Shown here piece after piece: positions 8,252-17,146 of a stretch of DNA of 64,000 nt. A model generated the notes under the pieces. That model saw only the letters and a list, made by a program, of their open reading frames with translations, had not been told where the DNA came from and did no database searches. The DNA lies in NCBI RefSeq assembly GCF_900168205.1, contig NZ_FUZE01000002.1:62001-126000 (forward strand), read 5' to 3'. This stretch comes from Chryseobacterium balustinum. GTDB taxonomy: Bacteria > Bacteroidota > Bacteroidia > Flavobacteriales > Weeksellaceae. How positions within the stretch are numbered: position 1 is the first letter of the stretch; every line of letters starts with the position of its first letter. A program made the translations under genes and the position numbers.

Positions 8252-9355
8252 TTATTTTAAAGAAACTTCTGCTTTCACATTCATTCCTGTTCTTAATCTT
8301 TTTGCAATTTTTGGATCAAGATTTACAAAATCGATTTTTATAGGAAGTCTCTGTACTACTTTTACAAAGTTTCCACTTGCATTATCCGGAGGCAAAATTG
8401 AGAATGTAGAACCTGTTGCAGGAGAGAATGAGCTTACTACTCCTTCAAATTCCGTATCAGGAAAAGCATCAATTTCTATTTTCACTTTTTGTCCTTCTAC
8501 CATTTTAGCAACCTGAGTTTCTTTAAAATTCGCAATTACCCATTTTTGGTCGTTTTTAACCAAGCTAAATAACTGAGCACCTGCCTGTAAAAACTGACCT
8601 GCCTGAATAGGAACTTTTCCTACAAAACCATCTTCCGGAGCTACAATAACTGTGTAAGAAAGATTTAATTTTGCGCTTTCTACATCAACTTCTCTCTGTT
8701 TTGCTACCGAGCCGGCAACTGAAATCTGTTGAGAACTTGCTTCTGTTTGTGAAGATGCAATTCCTGTTTGTTGTGCGATTTGGTTTCTTGTATCTACTAA
8801 AACCTGTAGTTGCTTATCTGCAGATTGTTTTGCTGCTAAAGCCTGCTCGTATTGCTGTTCTGTAATCGAATGGTCTTTTACAAGAATTGAATATCTTTTT
8901 AAATCCTGAGAAGTTTTCCAAACGTTTACTTTTGCCGCTTCAATCTGTGCATTTGCTGTTGCTACAGCAGCTTGTGAGCTACTGATGTTTTTTGAAGTTG
9001 CAGTTGTAGAAGACTGAGCAGATGAAATATTGCTTTTCGCTGTTGACAAAGCTGCCTGAGCCTGATCCAACGCCATTTTCTGATCTTTGTTATCTAAAAT
9101 AACCAGTGTATCACCTTTTTTTACAAACTGGTTGTCTTTTACTTTTACTTCGGCTACATATCCTGAGATTTTAGAAATTACAGGGTTCATGTTAGAAGCA
9201 ATTTGAGCATCATCCGTTTCTTCGTGAAATTGCCCGTAAGAATAGGTTCTATATCCGTAAATCCCACCTACGACAATCACTACCGCTAAAATGATCGGGA
9301 AAACTAAACTTTTTTTCTTTTTTGGTTCAGTTACTTGAGTATTGTTATTTTCCAT
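8252..9355 (-). CDS. HlyD/EmrA-type membrane fusion protein
   Basis: A 367-aa periplasmic adaptor. A cytoplasmic Lys-rich N-terminus precedes one transmembrane helix (about residues 14-32), then a split biotinyl-lipoyl-like domain with VKDNQFVKKGDTLVILD, a long alpha-hairpin rich in Ala, Gln and Ser (about 90-225), and a beta-barrel region ending in the typical RLRTGMNVKAEVSL. It bridges the MFS permease and the TolC-type outer-membrane channel. It lies 18 nt after the channel gene on the minus strand, as expected for a single transcript. Confidence 0.93.
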   Translation of the reverse strand: MENNNTQVTEPKKKKSLVFPIILAVVIVVGGIYGYRTYSYGQFHEETDDAQIASNMNPVISKISGYVAEVKVKDNQFVKKGDTLVILDNKDQKMALDQAQAALSTAKSNISSAQSSTTATSKNISSSQAAVATANAQIEAAKVNVWKTSQDLKRYSILVKDHSITEQQYEQALAAKQSADKQLQVLVDTRNQIAQQTGIASSQTEASSQQISVAGSVAKQREVDVESAKLNLSYTVIVAPEDGFVGKVPIQAGQFLQAGAQLFSLVKNDQKWVIANFKETQVAKMVEGQKVKIEIDAFPDTEFEGVVSSFSPATGSTFSILPPDNASGNFVKVVQRLPIKIDFVNLDPKIAKRLRTGMNVKAEVSLK

Positions 9356-9373
9356 TTTGGATATTGTCTGTTT

Positions 9374-10687
9374 TTATTTGATTGTTAAAGTTCCTGTAGT
9401 CTGCAATAGTTTTCTGTAAGCCAATGCTGCATCTGCTTTTGCATTGATAACGCCTACGTTTGCTGCAATTTGGGCGGCATCTGCATCCAATAATTCTGTC
9501 ATGGTTGCAAGACCGTTATCATATTTATTTTTTGTTATTCTGTAGTTTTCGTTAGCTTGTACAGCTGCCTTTTCGAAAACTGTAATTCTTTTTTTAGAAT
9601 AATCTGAGTTCTGATATTCTCTGTTGACGTCTAATTTAATGTTGTCATTCAATAGTTCGTTGGTTGCAGACAACTGCATTTCTCTGGCTTTTGATTGCTT
9701 CAAAGCAGAATTTTCTTTCCAAAGATTTGATAAATTGTAAGAAACTCCCACTCCAACATTCACAGCATTATAAATCGTTAAGAATTTCGGAATATCTGCC
9801 GCTACATACCCTCCTGTAAATGCAATAGAAGGAAGATTTTCTGCTTTTGCCGATTTTGTTCCCAATTCTGCTGCTTTTCTTTGCTGGTCTAAAGCTTGCA
9901 GATCTTTACGGTTTTCTCTCGCTTCATTCAGATAAAAATCAACAGGCTTCACATCATCAGATTCGTCTACATAGTTTTGATCAACCTCAATCTCTGTCGT
10001 TTCCGGAAGACCTAGAAGTAAATCCATATTAATATTGGCAATGTTATAATTGTTTTTGGCTTCTAATAACTGTAATTCAATATTTGAAGTCTGAAGATTT
10101 GCCTTTAAACGGTCGTTTCTTGCAATCACTCCATTATTTTCAAGCTTAAGAAAAGTTTCGTCTCTTTTTTGAGAAGCGGTAAGGTTTTCTTCTAATACTT
10201 TAATCGATTGGTTGGCTTTAAATAAGTTATTATAAGCCTGTGCAACGTTGTAGGCAATGGCAACTTTATCGTTTTCGGTGCTCAATTTTGATGCTTCCAC
10301 CAAATATTTTGCAGACTGAATTCCGTATTTGATTCTTCCACCGCTATAAATCGGAACGCTCAAATTGGCAGAACCGAAAGCAACCTGATGAACTTCAGGG
10401 CCACCTGCTCCAGAAACGCCCGGAAGTCTGATATCAACATTGGGCTTTAAAGGCAGATACAAATAACTGGCAGAAACTTTCAATTCCGGGAGCTGTCTGT
10501 TTTTTGCTTCCAAAAGATCGGCAGTTGCTTCTTCTATTTTGGCAGCATCTATTTTTAAACTTTTACTGTTTTGGATTCCCAACTGCACGGCTTCGTCGAG
10601 GCTGAGCTGTTTTTTCTCCTGAGCATTGGTGTACATTATTCCTGCGAAAAGGGACAGTACAATAACTGAGTTATTTATTCTCTTCAT
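9374..10687 (-). CDS. TolC-family outer-membrane efflux protein
   Basis: A 437-aa outer-membrane factor with a signal peptide (MKRINNSVIVLSLFAGIMYTNAQ) and two outer-membrane-efflux repeats. Typical features are LDEAVQLGIQNSKSL near the N-terminus, the coiled-coil helices, and NKYDNGLATMTELLDAD near the C-terminus. It provides the exit duct for the efflux pump encoded downstream. Its first 17 nt overlap the end of the tetR-family gene, so translation may be coupled to that of the regulator. Confidence 0.93.
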   Translation of the reverse strand: MKRINNSVIVLSLFAGIMYTNAQEKKQLSLDEAVQLGIQNSKSLKIDAAKIEEATADLLEAKNRQLPELKVSASYLYLPLKPNVDIRLPGVSGAGGPEVHQVAFGSANLSVPIYSGGRIKYGIQSAKYLVEASKLSTENDKVAIAYNVAQAYNNLFKANQSIKVLEENLTASQKRDETFLKLENNGVIARNDRLKANLQTSNIELQLLEAKNNYNIANINMDLLLGLPETTEIEVDQNYVDESDDVKPVDFYLNEARENRKDLQALDQQRKAAELGTKSAKAENLPSIAFTGGYVAADIPKFLTIYNAVNVGVGVSYNLSNLWKENSALKQSKAREMQLSATNELLNDNIKLDVNREYQNSDYSKKRITVFEKAAVQANENYRITKNKYDNGLATMTELLDADAAQIAANVGVINAKADAALAYRKLLQTTGTLTIK

Positions 10688-11297
10688 AACCTAAAAGGTC
10701 TTTTAAAATATGTTTTATATGTTTATTGAGTTCTGAATAATATTTTTCTTCAAAAGCTTCCTCGTCTTCTGTATTATTAAGAAATTCTTTATACATTTCT
10801 TTGGCATTTGACGCATAAAATAGCGTTCCGCTTACGGTAGAATGTAGTAAATAGATCGGTGGATTTTTAGTAAAAATCCCTTTTTGAATTCCGCTTTCCA
10901 GAATTTTAGAATACATGGAAATGAAGCTCATTTTAGTTTCCTTTAAAAACTCAACAATCTGAGGATTTTCTGTATGAAGCTGCTCTCTCTGCATAATTCT
11001 GTAAAAACATTTGTGATGCCTTACTCTTCCTGCAAACTGATCGACAATCTTTTGAATCTTTTCCCATTCGTTGATATCTGTTCTTTCTAAAATATCTTTC
11101 GAGAAAAACTGTCCTTCCTGCATTCTGTATTCTACCAATTTCTCATAAAGCTTTTCTTTAGAACCGAAATAATAAGAAATCATTGAAATATTTACATTGG
11201 CAGCTTTAGAAATCTCTCTAGTAGAAGTTCCCTGAAAACCATTTTCAGCAAATAGTTTCTCTGCAGCGAATAATATATTTTCTTCTTTTGAAATCAT
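10671..11297 (-). CDS. TetR-family transcriptional regulator
   Basis: A 208-aa repressor with an N-terminal helix-turn-helix (ILFAAEKLFAENGFQGTSTREISKAANVNISMISYYFGSKE region, residues 7-45) and a helical ligand-binding C-terminal domain. I chose the ATG at 11297, since the in-frame start 30 nt upstream would place translation before the predicted promoter start site. It is the first gene of the tetR-tolC-emrA-emrB operon and probably represses the whole operon, itself included, until a toxic substrate binds. A palindrome overlaps the predicted -33 element. Confidence 0.92.
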   Translation of the reverse strand: MISKEENILFAAEKLFAENGFQGTSTREISKAANVNISMISYYFGSKEKLYEKLVEYRMQEGQFFSKDILERTDINEWEKIQKIVDQFAGRVRHHKCFYRIMQREQLHTENPQIVEFLKETKMSFISMYSKILESGIQKGIFTKNPPIYLLHSTVSGTLFYASNAKEMYKEFLNNTEDEEAFEEKYYSELNKHIKHILKDLLGYEENK

Positions 11298-11316
11298 CTT
11301 TAGTAATTTTCGGGTG

Positions 11317-11347
11317 CAAATGTACAACGCTTTTTTGTTAAAATCAA
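11317..11347 (-). promoter_or_regulatory. Promoter of the efflux operon
   Basis: On the minus strand TTG (11345-11347), 20 nt, then TACATTTG (11317-11324). The -7 box fits TAnnTTTG, and the spacer is slightly long. The ATG of the regulator follows 19 nt later. Confidence 0.5.
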
Positions 11348-11357
11348 ACGATTGATT
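11342..11357. promoter_or_regulatory. Candidate TetR operator
   Basis: AATCAA-ACGA-TTGATT is an inverted repeat with 6-bp arms overlapping the -33 TTG of the efflux operon promoter. The position is right for autorepression by the adjacent TetR-family protein. Arm length is modest and the region is AT-rich, so a chance match is possible. Confidence 0.4.
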
Positions 11358-11426
11358 GATTTTTTAATTTATTTTTAATTATTACTATATTTCCAATTAA
11401 TTTTATATTTACTTAAAATCAATTTT

Positions 11427-12410
11427 ATGGGCTTTTTCAGTTTTCTTTTCAGCAAAAAAAAACAGACGGAGAAAATCAATCCTCCCGCAGAAGATCAATC
11501 AGTCAAAGTTTCGGAATCCGGAGCAAAATTCGATCTGGAAATTGTAGAAGCTTATAAAAGATATCATTCTGATCCGTCTTCAGATATAAGTTTAGACATT
11601 GAAGATCAAAACAGAAATAGTGTTCCGCCACACGTTGCTTATTCTCAGGTATTTTCGCAGTGGGCAGAAATTCAGTCTAAATGGGACAGAATGTCTGTAC
11701 TATATGAATTTTGGGATAATTCTCAACTTGAAAAATTGGAAGACTGGCAAATCATGGAACGTTATACGAAAGACAGATATGCTACAAAATCGCTGCATTA
11801 TTTCAGAAATAAAGTTGAAGAAAAAAACCAGTTTTCTGTGGAAGAATTGGTGGTTGCCTCCAAGCTTCACAGAATTTTACTGGATAACGATTCAGCATTG
11901 TCTTACGCAGAAAAAGCCTACGAAAAGTTTTCCAATAATGATTTGGCAAAAGTGGAATATGCCAGTGTACTTCATTTATCTAAAGACACCGTAAAAAGGG
12001 AAAAAAGCCATCAGATTATTGGTGATGTTTTAGAAAAAAAAATGAAACAAAATGAATCACAAAATATATTCGATTGTTTTATTTTTTCAGAAAATTATTT
12101 GGATTCATCAGTATTTGCAGTGGCTTATCTTATTAACAGCGATGCAGATCTTGAGACGTGGGATTATGTTGCAGAAGAATATTACTATTGTCCGGTCTTC
12201 CGTTACGAACATGCAGTAAAATTATCTGAATCTGAAAATACAGGTTTGCGTGCGCTCGCCAAACTCACCTCTTTAAGCCAGGAATTTCCATGGTTTACAA
12301 CCGCATTGCAGTCTACAGTAAAAAACATAGAATCTATGCGTGTTCAGCTGGGCAAACCCGATTTTATGGAAAAGGAATATCTAGAGTTTAAAAACAATCT
12401 TCAACGATAG
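11427..12410 (+). CDS. Hypothetical cytoplasmic protein, TPR-like
   Basis: A 327-aa protein beginning MGFFSFLFSKKK, with no cleavable signal peptide. It is Glu/Lys-rich and helical throughout. The region from about residue 135 to 200 (ELVVASKLHRILLDNDSALSYAEKAYEKFSNNDLAKVEYASV...) has the spacing of TPR-like helix pairs. I do not recognise a named family. It is monocistronic, between the divergent tetR-family gene and the convergent holB. Confidence 0.75.
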   Translation: MGFFSFLFSKKKQTEKINPPAEDQSVKVSESGAKFDLEIVEAYKRYHSDPSSDISLDIEDQNRNSVPPHVAYSQVFSQWAEIQSKWDRMSVLYEFWDNSQLEKLEDWQIMERYTKDRYATKSLHYFRNKVEEKNQFSVEELVVASKLHRILLDNDSALSYAEKAYEKFSNNDLAKVEYASVLHLSKDTVKREKSHQIIGDVLEKKMKQNESQNIFDCFIFSENYLDSSVFAVAYLINSDADLETWDYVAEEYYYCPVFRYEHAVKLSESENTGLRALAKLTSLSQEFPWFTTALQSTVKNIESMRVQLGKPDFMEKEYLEFKNNLQR

Positions 12411-12446
12411 TTCTTCTTTAATATTGATCTAAAAATCCTGAATTTA

Positions 12447-13562
12447 TTAACTCTTGTGAATATATCTTGACAATTTAATTCCTAAATCCGTCCATACGAT
12501 TTTAGGATTTCCGTTTCTGGTGAGATGCAAATCTGCAGTGTTGATCTCATCTAAAATATTAATAATATTTGCACCACTAATAAATTTTGAAAAACCAGTC
12601 CAATTGAAACCATTGGCATCAATCTTTTTATACACCAATTCTTCAGACTGATAATTCTGCAACAAAGCCAATCTGAAAATTTCTGAGGCATAATTGAGAA
12701 AGTTCTTTTGCTTTTCCCTGTTCCAGCCTGCAATTTCTTTTGCCCAAATGATGATATTTTTAAGATATTCCGGTTTCTTTTTTACCATAAACGCATCACG
12801 AACCCATTGTACAAAAAGCTTTTCAAACTCAGGGTTTTTATCTTGAGAACTTAGAAATTTTACGGCATCGTTGAGATTTCCTTGTGACTGATGTACAACC
12901 TCCTTCCCTTTTTCATTCGAAATATCAAATTTATTTTTCAAATAAGCTTCCAAATCTTCATCATTGATTCTTGGAACTTCAATCAGTTGTGTTCTGGATA
13001 AAATTGTTGGTAAAATATCGTCACTGCTTTCTGCAGTTAAAAGAATAATCGTTTTTGCAGGTGGTTCTTCCAAAAATTTAAGAAACTTATTGGATGCTGC
13101 CACGTTCATTTTATCAGCACGCCAAACGATGAGAATTTTGGTTCCGCCTTCAAAACTTTTTAAAGCAAATTTTTGATTTTGCTCGTCAATTTCATCTGCA
13201 GAAATAAAGAATTGTTTGTTTTCAGATTCCAAAACGGCAGTCCAGTCATCAAAACTAGCGTAAGGAAAATCTATAATCATTTCTCTGAACTCCTCAAATT
13301 TATTTTTACTTAATGAGTTTCTGTTATCAGTAAAAACGGGAAAGCTGAAGTGTAAATCTAAGTGATTGAGATGTTCTACTTTTGAGGCAGCATGCTCATT
13401 TTCTCTATTCAAAATTTCTTTTGCGTAGGCTAAAACCAAAGGCATCGTTCCGTAACCTTCTTTTCCTATGAAAAGCTGGGCATGGCTTACTCTGTTTTCG
13501 GTAATGCTGTCTTGAAGAATTTTTTTAAGATTTTCTTGTCCGGCGATGTTTTCCCAATTCAT
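12447..13562 (-). CDS. holB: DNA polymerase III delta-prime subunit
   Basis: A 371-aa clamp-loader subunit that helps load the beta sliding clamp for replication. The N-terminus MNWENIAGQENLKKILQDSI...VSHAQLFIGKEGYGTMPL follows the AAA+ fold but has a degenerate P-loop (no GKT), as expected for delta-prime, which does not hydrolyse ATP. The SRC-like segment is LSRTQLIEVPRI, preceded by FLKFLEEPPAKTIILLT, a strong family signature. A -7 box sits 5 nt before the start, so the transcript is probably nearly leaderless. Confidence 0.92.
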   Translation of the reverse strand: MNWENIAGQENLKKILQDSITENRVSHAQLFIGKEGYGTMPLVLAYAKEILNRENEHAASKVEHLNHLDLHFSFPVFTDNRNSLSKNKFEEFREMIIDFPYASFDDWTAVLESENKQFFISADEIDEQNQKFALKSFEGGTKILIVWRADKMNVAASNKFLKFLEEPPAKTIILLTAESSDDILPTILSRTQLIEVPRINDEDLEAYLKNKFDISNEKGKEVVHQSQGNLNDAVKFLSSQDKNPEFEKLFVQWVRDAFMVKKKPEYLKNIIIWAKEIAGWNREKQKNFLNYASEIFRLALLQNYQSEELVYKKIDANGFNWTGFSKFISGANIINILDEINTADLHLTRNGNPKIVWTDLGIKLSRYIHKS

Positions 13563-13566
13563 GTTT

Positions 13567-13574
13567 CAAAGATA
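13567..13574 (-). promoter_or_regulatory. -7 box directly before holB
   Basis: On the minus strand TATCTTTG matches TAnnTTTG and ends only 4 nt before the ATG, which would leave a leader of nearly zero length. Confidence 0.5.
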
Positions 13575-13620
13575 AGAATTTTTGAAAAGGGTAAGGTGTC
13601 AAGTATCAATTTTGCTTCGC

Positions 13621-13678
13621 AAGTGAATAGTTAATTTTAATGTCTTTAAAAAACTGACAGCAGACCGACAATTCACCT
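13621..13678. repeat. MITE-like repeat, third copy (short)
   Basis: Left end AAGTGAATAGTTAAT and right end CCGACAATTCACCT match the termini of the repeats at 7971 and 8141 with a few mismatches. The centre is reduced. It lies in the 204-nt gap between holB and the outer-membrane protein gene. Confidence 0.5.
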
Positions 13679-13766
13679 AATATCCCCCTTAACAAAATTT
13701 AACCTCAGTAAATTTTTACAATTCATTAATATTTAAGATATTTGCGCATTATTTTAAAATTCTAGA

Positions 13767-15041
13767 ATGAAAAAAATTTTTGTACTATCATTCATTTCAG
13801 TGGGGTACTTCCTTAACGCGCAAAGTTTGAGCAACTCACCTTATGCAACTTACGGAATTGGTGATGTAAAATATGATAATACGATTGAAACTTCCTCTAT
13901 GGGAGGAATTTCAACTGCTTTCATAAGTGATTTCAGCAGTAATTTTAACTTCGGAAACCCTGCGAATAACAGCAATTTTGAGTTAACAAGTCTTAAGCTT
14001 GAAGCTACTAACGAGAACAATTATTTCAAAACCGACTATAATAATACGAAGTCTACTAAACACTCTACGTATTTATCAAATATTTCCTTGGCCTTTCCTA
14101 TTTCATCAAAAATAAAAATGGGATTCCTTTATCAGCCCTATAGTTCTAAGAGCTATGAAGTAATTCATGATGAAACCATTGATGGAGTAATCAATCGAAA
14201 TATATTCAAAGGTAGTGGAACATTAAATACTGCTCAATTAGCCTTATCTTATAAAATCAATTCTCAATTTGCTGTAGGAGCAAGAGCCAATTATTATTTT
14301 GGTAATCTTTATGATCTAAACGAATTTTCAAATTCCACCGCAGATTTAATCAATGGTTATGAAACCAAAAACAGTATTAAAAACTTCAACTTTACATTAG
14401 GTACAAGCTATCAAAGTATAGATACACGTAATGACCATAAACTGACAATTGGTGCAACTGCAACATTTGGGAATACAAGTAATATGAACACCAATTATAT
14501 CAACAGTACCTATTATTATAGTGATGTTGATACAAAAGCTGGAGAAACAATTATTGACAACAAAACTAAAAGCTCAAATAATCTTCTTCCCCTTCAAGCT
14601 TCAATCGGTGTAGGATATGGTAGTGAAAACCACTGGTTCTTATCAGGACAGATTGATTACAAAAAAGGAGAATCAATCACTTATTTCGGGAATACTTTCG
14701 ATTATAAAGACTCTTACAGGGTTTCTGCCGGAGGTTGGTATTTACCAAACTACAATAACTTTAGAAGTTATTTCTCAAGAATAGTGTATCGTTATGGTGC
14801 CTTCTATGAAAAAGGAAACCTTGAAATAGCAGGAAACAGCATTAATAAATTTGGTATATCGGGAGGTGTGATGCTACCGTTCAAAACCAGCAGTATCTCA
14901 AGAATGAGTGGTCTTGAAATAGGTGTAGAATTAGGAAAAAGAGGAACACTTAAAAATAATTTGATTAATCAGAATTTTGTTAACCTAAAAGTTGGTTTCA
15001 ATTTTGCTGACAGATGGTTTAGAAAACAGCTTTACAATTAA
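13767..15041 (+). CDS. Outer-membrane beta-barrel protein
   Basis: A 424-aa exported protein with a signal peptide (MKKIFVLSFISVGYFLNAQ) and an N-terminal SNSPYATYGIGDVKYD segment, followed by alternating aromatic beta-strand patterns to the C-terminus. This fits a flavobacterial outer-membrane barrel of the OmpP1/FadL-like or PorV-like kind. It lies 2 nt upstream of the LptC-like gene and 5' to anmK, so the three form an operon. A link to envelope biogenesis is inferred from this context. The transported substrate, if any, is unknown. Confidence 0.75.
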   Translation: MKKIFVLSFISVGYFLNAQSLSNSPYATYGIGDVKYDNTIETSSMGGISTAFISDFSSNFNFGNPANNSNFELTSLKLEATNENNYFKTDYNNTKSTKHSTYLSNISLAFPISSKIKMGFLYQPYSSKSYEVIHDETIDGVINRNIFKGSGTLNTAQLALSYKINSQFAVGARANYYFGNLYDLNEFSNSTADLINGYETKNSIKNFNFTLGTSYQSIDTRNDHKLTIGATATFGNTSNMNTNYINSTYYYSDVDTKAGETIIDNKTKSSNNLLPLQASIGVGYGSENHWFLSGQIDYKKGESITYFGNTFDYKDSYRVSAGGWYLPNYNNFRSYFSRIVYRYGAFYEKGNLEIAGNSINKFGISGGVMLPFKTSSISRMSGLEIGVELGKRGTLKNNLINQNFVNLKVGFNFADRWFRKQLYN

Positions 15042-15043
15042 TA

Positions 15044-15640
15044 ATGAATTTTATTTCACATAGAACATTCAAAAATATAGCATACCTTTTTAGTTGTGCT
15101 ATATTTTTTATATTAACATCCTGTGAAGAAGACCTCACAAAGCTGAATGGAAGTGAGAATAAAAACTTTCCGTCGCAGATTATTCACAATGCAAAGATTA
15201 TACAGAGAGACTCTGGTTTTATTACACTAAAAGCAACCGCTCCTATTATTGAAAAATACGAATTGATCGACAGCCAATATACAGTAGCCAAGAAAGGAAT
15301 GAAAATAGAGTTTTTTGATAAGAAAAACCCGAAAAAACCCGGTAACATTACTGCTAAATACGCAAAAATGTACGACTACAAAAAATTCTATGAAGCAAGA
15401 GGTGATGTGAAAATTCTTACCAGTGATGGGCAGAGATTTGCCACGCAAAGTGTTTTTTGGGATCAAAATAAGAAAAGAATCTACACAAGAGACACTGTTT
15501 ATGCAACAATGGAAGATGGCTCTACTCTAGTGCACGCCAACGGAATGACTGCCAAAGATGATTTCTCAGAGTACAAATTTTTCAACAATTCTGGGGATCT
15601 TGATGTAAGCAAAGCTAAAATTGCCCAACCCAAACCTTAA
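15044..15640 (+). CDS. lptC: LptC-family LPS export lipoprotein
   Basis: A 198-aa protein with an N-terminal hydrophobic helix and a lipobox-like LTSC, so in this lineage it appears as a lipoprotein rather than a simple membrane-anchored LptC. The mature part is an OstA/LptC-type beta-jellyroll domain: NAKIIQRDSGFITLKATAP, MKIEFFDKKNP, ITAKYAKMYDYKKFYEARGDVKIL and the W-containing strand QSVFWDQNKKRIYT. LptC receives LPS from the LptBFG ABC transporter and passes it to LptA. It is flanked by 2- and 3-nt gaps in an operon. Confidence 0.85.
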   Translation: MNFISHRTFKNIAYLFSCAIFFILTSCEEDLTKLNGSENKNFPSQIIHNAKIIQRDSGFITLKATAPIIEKYELIDSQYTVAKKGMKIEFFDKKNPKKPGNITAKYAKMYDYKKFYEARGDVKILTSDGQRFATQSVFWDQNKKRIYTRDTVYATMEDGSTLVHANGMTAKDDFSEYKFFNNSGDLDVSKAKIAQPKP

Positions 15641-15643
15641 TCA

Positions 15644-16693
15644 ATGAAAGTTTATAAAGCAATTGGGTTAATGTCCGGAACCAGTTTAGATGGTTTAGAT
15701 ATTTGTTTTACCAAGTTTTGGAAAGAAAATTCCTGCTGGAAATTTGAAATTCTAAAAGCTGAAACAATTGCTTATCCACAAATTTTAGAAGAACAACTTC
15801 GAAATTCTATTCATTTATCTTCACAAAATCTATTAGCTTTACATTCAGAATACGGATTTTATTTAGGTAAAACCACTACTGATTTTATTAAGAAAAATCA
15901 GCTTTCAGATATTGATTTGATTGCGTCTCACGGTCATACCGTTTTTCATCAGCCCCACCGAAAATTCACACTACAAATCGGTGATGGAAGAGCTATAAAG
16001 ATACAAACTCAAGTTCCTGTAATTTACGATTTTCGGTCTCAGGATGTTTTACTCGGTGGAAACGGAGCACCTTTAGTTCCGATCGGTGATGAGCTTTTGT
16101 TTTCAGATTTTGATGCATGTCTTAATTTAGGAGGTTTTTCTAATATCTCTTTTAAATTTAATGACGAAAGAATCGCCTTTGACATTGCTCCGGTCAATAT
16201 TATACTTAATAAATTAGTTCAGGAGTTTGGTCAGAATTATGACAAAAATGGTGATTTAGCTAGAAAAGGAAATGTAAACGTCCAGTTACTGGAACAGCTA
16301 AATTCGTTGGAGTTTTATGCGCTGTCTCATCCAAAATCATTGGGAATTGAATGGTGTAATGCAAATGTATTCCCCTTATTTTCCGGGATTGAAAATTTAG
16401 ATATTTTAGCAACTTTTACAGAACATGCTGCTGAACAGATTTCTAAAATCTTTAATATTCATCAGTTTAATAAAGTGCTTTTTACAGGAGGGGGAACTTA
16501 CAACCACTATCTTATCGAAAAAATAAGACAAAAAACGAGTACAAAAATCATTATTCCCGAGAAACAGATTATTGATTTTAAAGAAGCTTTAATCTTTGCT
16601 TTTATGGGTGTTCTAAGGTTAAATAAAGAAACCAATGTTCTTGCTTCTGCAACCGGAAGCTCACACAACCACAGTTCCGGAATTATCGCATAA
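15644..16693 (+). CDS. anmK: Anhydro-N-acetylmuramic acid kinase
   Basis: A 349-aa enzyme that phosphorylates and opens 1,6-anhydro-MurNAc, released during cell-wall turnover, to give MurNAc-6-phosphate. The signature GLMSGTSLDGLD lies at about residues 8-19, ASHGHTVFHQP at about 105 and the phosphate-binding LFTGGGTYN at about 280. It starts 3 nt after lptC and is the last gene of the operon before a hairpin terminator. Length and motifs are normal. Confidence 0.95.
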   Translation: MKVYKAIGLMSGTSLDGLDICFTKFWKENSCWKFEILKAETIAYPQILEEQLRNSIHLSSQNLLALHSEYGFYLGKTTTDFIKKNQLSDIDLIASHGHTVFHQPHRKFTLQIGDGRAIKIQTQVPVIYDFRSQDVLLGGNGAPLVPIGDELLFSDFDACLNLGGFSNISFKFNDERIAFDIAPVNIILNKLVQEFGQNYDKNGDLARKGNVNVQLLEQLNSLEFYALSHPKSLGIEWCNANVFPLFSGIENLDILATFTEHAAEQISKIFNIHQFNKVLFTGGGTYNHYLIEKIRQKTSTKIIIPEKQIIDFKEALIFAFMGVLRLNKETNVLASATGSSHNHSSGIIA

Positions 16694-16694
16694 A

Positions 16695-16718
16695 AAAACC
16701 TTCATTTCTGAAGGTTTT
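16695..16718. terminator. Bidirectional terminator
   Basis: Arms AAAACCTTCA (16695-16704) and TGAAGGTTTT (16709-16718) with loop TTTC lie between convergent anmK and the SRPBCC gene. Confidence 0.85.
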
Positions 16719-16722
16719 CGTT

Positions 16723-17112
16723 TTATTTATAAGCTTCGATTTTATCGGTCAAAGTATTAATGAAATTCTGAAGTGGTTTCTCAACCATCATTTTGATAAA
16801 AGGATTAAATTTTCCTTCAAAAAGCATCTGTACTTCAGTTTGAGTTTCGTTCAAAGGTTTTAAAGTTGCTGTAAGAGTAAAGTCTAAACTTGAGCTAGCC
16901 GATTTCAAAACAGCTTTTTCCTGAGTAACTTCATCTATTTTAAGAGCGATTTCAGGCATTCCCTGAAGTCCGAATTTGAAGCCGTCTTCTCGTGTTTCAA
17001 ACTTTTGAAGACCATCTGGCATAAATTCTTTATAATTTTCAGGAGATTTTAGCAACTCAGATAAATCTTTTGATGATTTATTGACAATAATTTTTCGTCC
17101 TTCTAAATTCAT
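16723..17112 (-). CDS. SRPBCC/START-like small protein
   Basis: A 129-aa soluble protein with the helix-grip pattern of the SRPBCC superfamily: an N-terminal beta-strand (GRKIIVNKSSKDLSELLKSPENYKEFMP), central beta-sheet strands and a long C-terminal helix (MVEKPLQNFINTLTDKIEAYK). The ligand is unknown. It is transcribed divergently from the Nudix gene with only 29 nt between start codons. A minus-strand -7 box TACATTTG (17139-17146) overlaps the start of the Nudix ORF. Confidence 0.8.
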   Translation of the reverse strand: MNLEGRKIIVNKSSKDLSELLKSPENYKEFMPDGLQKFETREDGFKFGLQGMPEIALKIDEVTQEKAVLKSASSSLDFTLTATLKPLNETQTEVQMLFEGKFNPFIKMMVEKPLQNFINTLTDKIEAYK

Positions 17113-17116
17113 TTTT

Positions 17117-17146
17117 TATTTTTGTATTTAAATTACTACAAATGTA
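17117..17146. promoter_or_regulatory. Overlapping divergent promoters
   Basis: Plus strand TATTTTTG at 17117-17124 would serve the Nudix gene (ATG 17142). Minus strand TACATTTG at 17139-17146 would serve the SRPBCC gene (ATG 17112). Both match TAnnTTTG, so only one of the two promoters can probably be occupied at a time. Confidence 0.45.
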
